A stretch of 64,000 nucleotides of DNA from contig NZ_JACGWT010000002.1 of the NCBI RefSeq assembly GCF_014137855.1, positions 372,001 to 436,000 on the forward strand, read 5' to 3'. A program made the translations under genes and the position numbers. A model generated the notes under the pieces. It did not search any database and was not told where the DNA came from. It worked only from the letters and a program-made list of their open reading frames with translations. How positions within the stretch are numbered: position 1 is the first letter of the stretch; each line of letters opens with the position of its first letter. This DNA is from Microlunatus kandeliicorticis. Lineage in GTDB: Bacteria > Actinomycetota > Actinomycetes > Propionibacteriales > Propionibacteriaceae. Positions 60,990-64,000 of the stretch are shown in pieces.

Positions 60990-62464
60990 TGAGTCGACCC
61001 GGGGCGGTGATCGAGGCCCCGGCCGACACCGACGGGTTCGCCCGTCGGCTCAGCGCCCGGATCGGTGGTCCGCTCGGGCAGCACGCCTCGGCGGTCAAGA
61101 GCGCCCCGAACGCCGCCGTCGCGGTGATGGTCGTCGCCACTCTCACCTGGCTGGTCGGGATGGTGCAGCGACTCCCGTGCCGCACCACCGACGCCGCGCA
61201 CTACCCGGACGCCTTCAAGCTGATGTGCTATTCGGACATCGGCATCCTCTACCGCGACCGCGGTTTCGTGCTCGGCAACGTCCCCTACCTGCAGAGCGGC
61301 GACTACCCGATCCTCGAGTACCCGACGCTGACCGGCTGGTTCCTCCAGGTCGAGGCGGTGATCGCCCGGGTCTTCGGCGCCCAGGTCGGAGTCGGACTGA
61401 GCAGCCAGCAGCAGCTCGACTCCTCCAACGTCTTCTTCGACGTCAACCAGGTGCTGCTCTTCGCCTGCTTCGCGGTGGTGGTCGGCGCCCAGCTGCGCAC
61501 CGTCCGCGGCCGGCCGTGGGACGCGCTGATGGTCGCCGCGTCGCCCTGCGTCGCGGCCACCGGACTGATCAACTGGGACCTGTTCGCGGTCGCCCTGACG
61601 TCGGTCGCGCTGCTGCTCTGGTCGCGCCGCCGACCGACCGCCGCCGGGGTGCTGATCGGGCTGGCCACCGCGGCCAAGCTGTATCCGGTGCTGCTGCTCG
61701 GACCGCTGCTGCTGCTCTGTCTGCGCGGCAACCGGATGCCCGCCTTCGCCCGCGCCTTCGGCGGCGCGGCGATCGCCTGGTTGGTCGTCGACCTGCCGGT
61801 GATCATCGTCGCGCCCGACGCGTGGCTCTACTTCTGGCAGTTCAACAGCGACCGGCAGGGTGACCTCGGCTCGCTCTGGTACGTGTTCAGCCTGGCCGGG
61901 CACCCGGTGCCCTCGCTCAACGCGGTGAGCACCGGGCTGCTGCTGGTCGGCTGCCTGGCCATCGGGGTGCTGATCATGGTGTCGCCGCGCCGGCCGCGGT
62001 TCGGCCAGGTGGCCTTCCTGGTCGTCGTGGTCTTCCTGGTGACCAACAAGGTCTACTCCCCGCAGTACGTGCTCTGGCTGTTGCCGCTGCTGGTGCTGGC
62101 CCGGCCGCGCTGGCGCGACTGGCTGCTGTTCACCAGCGCCGAGCTCTTCTACTGGGGGGCGATCTGGTGGCACCTCGACGGCGTGCTCGGCCCGGGCAAC
62201 GGCGGGCCGGACCGGACCTACTGGCTGGCGGTCATCGTCCGGATCGTCGTCGAGCTGGTGATCGCCGGGTTCGTCGTCCGCGACATCCTGCGGCCCGAGC
62301 ACGACCCCGTGCGGACCCCGCGCGCGGTCGGACCGCCGCGTCGCGACGGCACTCATGCCCTGATCGACGACCCTGGCGGCGGCCTGCTCGACGGCGCCCC
62401 GGACGCCCGCTGGCTGACCGCGCTGCTGCGACCGGGCCGCGAGGCGGTCAGCGGTGACCGCTGA
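60989..62464 (+). CDS. GT87-like (DUF2029) membrane glycosyltransferase
   Basis: A 491-residue polytopic protein with about 10-11 helices and the GT-C layout: a first extracytoplasmic loop with CRTTDAAHYPDAFKLMCYSDIGILYRDRGF (acidic residues near the membrane), and later LINWDLFAVALTSVALL and TAAKLYPVLLLGPLLLL, a hallmark of the GT87/DUF2029 alpha-mannosyltransferase family. It probably transfers a sugar from a polyprenyl donor to a lipoglycan. The ATG shares one base with the ponA stop (TGATG). Confidence 0.88.
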   Translation: MSRPGAVIEAPADTDGFARRLSARIGGPLGQHASAVKSAPNAAVAVMVVATLTWLVGMVQRLPCRTTDAAHYPDAFKLMCYSDIGILYRDRGFVLGNVPYLQSGDYPILEYPTLTGWFLQVEAVIARVFGAQVGVGLSSQQQLDSSNVFFDVNQVLLFACFAVVVGAQLRTVRGRPWDALMVAASPCVAATGLINWDLFAVALTSVALLLWSRRRPTAAGVLIGLATAAKLYPVLLLGPLLLLCLRGNRMPAFARAFGGAAIAWLVVDLPVIIVAPDAWLYFWQFNSDRQGDLGSLWYVFSLAGHPVPSLNAVSTGLLLVGCLAIGVLIMVSPRRPRFGQVAFLVVVVFLVTNKVYSPQYVLWLLPLLVLARPRWRDWLLFTSAELFYWGAIWWHLDGVLGPGNGGPDRTYWLAVIVRIVVELVIAGFVVRDILRPEHDPVRTPRAVGPPRRDGTHALIDDPGGGLLDGAPDARWLTALLRPGREAVSGDR

Positions 62465-63704
62465 GGCCGGGCTGCGCGAACGCGGACCCAGCGTCCGCGC
62501 CGAGCGGGTGGCCGGTCTGCGGTCCCGGCTCCGCGCCCCGGCGGTCCGGACCGTCGCGCAGGCCTGGCTGGCCAGCCGCGGACTGATCGCGCTGGTCGCG
62601 TTGCTGCTCGCGCTGCAGGGCTACCGGCTCGGTGACCAGGTGAGCAACTGGGACGTCCAGCACTTCGTCGCGCTCGCCCGCGGCGGCTACCTGGCCGACC
62701 CGAGCGGCAAGCTGATGGCTTTCTTCCCCGGGCTGCCGCTGCTGCTCCGCGGCGGGCTGCTGCTCGGCGTCCCGGTGCAGGTCACCGGCATCGTGCTGGC
62801 GACCGCCGGGTCGATCGCCGCGGCGGCTGCGCTGGCCCGGCTCGGAGGACCGTGGGCGGCGGTGGCCTGGCTGTTCGCCCCCACCGCGGTCTTCACCACC
62901 GTGCCCTACACCGAGTCGCTGTTCTGCGCGGCCGCGTTCTGGGCCTGGGAACGTGCCCGCGCCGACCGCTGGGTGGCCGCGGCGGTGCTGGCCGGGCTGG
63001 CCTGCACGGTGCGGGTGTCCGGGCTGTTCCTGGTCGGGGCGCTGGTGGTCATGATCATCACCAGCCGCCGTGCGAGCGGATCAGGCCCTTCGACCAGCGC
63101 AGGCCCTTCGACAGGCTCAGGGAGCGGTTGGGGTCTCTCGACAGGCTCGAGGCACCAACGTTCAGGGGTGGGGCGGAAGCTGGCGCTGATGCTGCTGCCG
63201 ACGGCGGTGCTGGCCGGGTTCGCCACCTACCTGCACACGCTCACCGGGAGCTGGACGGCCTGGTACCACGCGCAGTCGACCGGGTGGGTGCGCAGCTTCA
63301 CCTGGCCCTGGCAGTCGTTCCTCAACACCATCCCGGCGATCGTGCCCGGCGCCTACGCCGACCACCCCTACTGGGCCTGGGTGTTCCGCGGCGAGATGGC
63401 CTCGATGGCGATCGGTGTCGGCGTCACGGTCTGGTGCCTGGTCCGCCGGCGGTGGGCCGAGGCCAGCTGGGTCGGGGTGCAGGTGCTGGCGTTCTCGCTG
63501 TCCTACTGGTTCTTCTCGGTCAACCGGGCCCTGCTGCTCTGGTTCCCGCTGTGGATCATGCTGGCTGAGTGGGGGCGGTGGCGCCCGCGCCGGCGCGTCC
63601 CACGGGTGCTGCACCGGACGGCGGTGGTCACGCTGTTCGTCGCCGGCGCCGTACTCATGCTGTGGTGGAGCTGGTTGTTCTTCACCGGGCACTGGGCGTC
63701 GTGA
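62454..63704 (+). CDS. PIG-V-like membrane mannosyltransferase
   Basis: A 416-residue polytopic protein starting at GTG 11 bp before the stop of the GT87-like gene. The first extracytoplasmic loop WDVQHFVALARGGY and FFPGLPLLLR match PIG-V family GT-C enzymes, as does VPYTESLFCAAAFWAWERAR. A loop at about residues 203-240 is unusually Ser/Gly-rich (SGSGPSTSAGPSTGSGSG...) and is encoded by three REP-like elements, probably inserted in a cytoplasmic loop. The neighbouring helices are intact, so the enzyme may still work. Confidence 0.85.
   Translation: MTAEAGLRERGPSVRAERVAGLRSRLRAPAVRTVAQAWLASRGLIALVALLLALQGYRLGDQVSNWDVQHFVALARGGYLADPSGKLMAFFPGLPLLLRGGLLLGVPVQVTGIVLATAGSIAAAAALARLGGPWAAVAWLFAPTAVFTTVPYTESLFCAAAFWAWERARADRWVAAAVLAGLACTVRVSGLFLVGALVVMIITSRRASGSGPSTSAGPSTGSGSGWGLSTGSRHQRSGVGRKLALMLLPTAVLAGFATYLHTLTGSWTAWYHAQSTGWVRSFTWPWQSFLNTIPAIVPGAYADHPYWAWVFRGEMASMAIGVGVTVWCLVRRRWAEASWVGVQVLAFSLSYWFFSVNRALLLWFPLWIMLAEWGRWRPRRRVPRVLHRTAVVTLFVAGAVLMLWWSWLFFTGHWAS
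63086..63152 (+). repeat. Three REP-like elements inside a coding sequence
   Basis: CCCTTCGACCAGCGCAGG at 63086, CCCTTCGACAGGCTCAGGG at 63104 and TCTCGACAGGCTCGAGG at 63135 are variants of one repeat. They stay in frame within the PIG-V-like gene and encode the Ser/Gly-rich loop. Confidence 0.85.
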
Positions 63705-63742
63705 CGCCGGGCGCGCGCACCCGCGGCCCCTATCCTGGCCGG

Positions 63743-64000
63743 GTGCGAGGCAGGGAGCGGACGGCGGACGACGAGGCGACGCCGCTGCTGCCGCGCAAGG
63801 CCCGGGGCATCCTGCTCGGCGTGATCGGGCTGATGCTCGCGGTCAGCTTCTTCCTGCCCAACGTCGCGATCCTGTCGCGCCCGCCCAGCTACCGCTGGCT
63901 GCCCGGCACGGCGGTCTCGTTCCTCGAGGTGACCTCGCGCTCGGTGCCCACCGCCGACCCGGACACCGTCGGGCTCGGCTTCACGGTGACCTTCCTCGGG
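63743..64000 (+). CDS. Membrane protein, 5' part, cut by the window end
   Basis: The first 86 residues of a protein that continues past the window. A charged N-terminus (RGRERTADDEATPLLPRKARG) is followed by one hydrophobic helix (ILLGVIGLMLAVSFFLPNVAIL) and an extracytoplasmic stretch with a PGTAVSFLEVTSR motif. GTG 63743 has TATCCT six bases upstream (leaderless), which fixes the start and shows a separate promoter after the glycosyltransferase operon. I cannot assign a family from this part. Confidence 0.7.
   Translation, partial: MRGRERTADDEATPLLPRKARGILLGVIGLMLAVSFFLPNVAILSRPPSYRWLPGTAVSFLEVTSRSVPTADPDTVGLGFTVTFLG

Overview
The window is chromosomal DNA of a high-G+C actinobacterium: strong G/C bias at third codon positions, GTG starts, a KdpFABC-KdpD potassium system, DUF5318-PonA adjacency, a DLW-39 peptide and many leaderless genes (a -10-like TANNNT hexamer 6-8 nt before the start codon, no Shine-Dalgarno). 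A member of the Propionibacteriales or a related soil order is plausible, but the genus cannot be fixed from the sequence.

Left part (1-22.6 kb). A truncated oligopeptide ABC importer (binding protein, two permeases, one fused double ATPase) is followed by two aldo/keto reductases, a DUF1345 membrane protein, a dienelactone hydrolase flanked by two related palindromes, and a LysR regulator. A two-component system (9.8-12.0 kb, minus) faces a plus-strand set of Pro/Ala/Gly-rich envelope proteins (12.1-13.9 kb); two promoters there share a nearly identical 36-bp element. Then comes kdpFABCD on the minus strand, with a 32-aa kdpF, four helically phased heptamers upstream, and no kdpE beside kdpD.

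Middle (22.6-45 kb). A large unrecognised coiled-coil protein carries in-frame REP-like repeats. It is followed by MarR, a GH8 enzyme, CsoR with its operator, a ROK / TIM-barrel isomerase / Gfo-Idh-MocA sugar operon, and a block resembling the accessory half of a propane/phenol binuclear-iron monooxygenase (mim/prm) locus: a GAF-Fis regulator, amidohydrolase, DUF59 protein and Zn alcohol dehydrogenase, but no monooxygenase subunits and no GroEL. Two copies of one palindrome mark the likely targets of the regulator. Next are a GH15-like enzyme, a MacB-type ABC exporter, a NarL-type two-component system, the DLW-39 peptide, a secreted lectin-CHAP hydrolase, and a GAF histidine-kinase relative that has lost its phospho-acceptor His.

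Right part (45-64 kb). A DUF4232 lipoprotein lies next to an OmpR-type two-component system and shares its direct-repeat box. Then come an L-fuconate dehydratase-like enzyme, a stand-alone BLUF photoreceptor, an FAD monooxygenase, two secreted proteins in a low-G+C patch, a MarR/glyoxalase divergon with overlapping operators, a DODA-type dioxygenase, a CYP152-type P450 peroxygenase, a truncated P-loop kinase with repeat debris, an ABM-domain protein, tRNA-Ala(UGC), and a cell-envelope operon (DUF5318, PonA, GT87-like and PIG-V-like membrane glycosyltransferases). A partial membrane protein runs off the right edge.

The most interesting points are the hollowed mim-like cluster with its paired operators, the twin promoter element of the Pro-rich module, the phased kdp operator without kdpE, REP elements domesticated inside two coding sequences, and the degenerate kinase.
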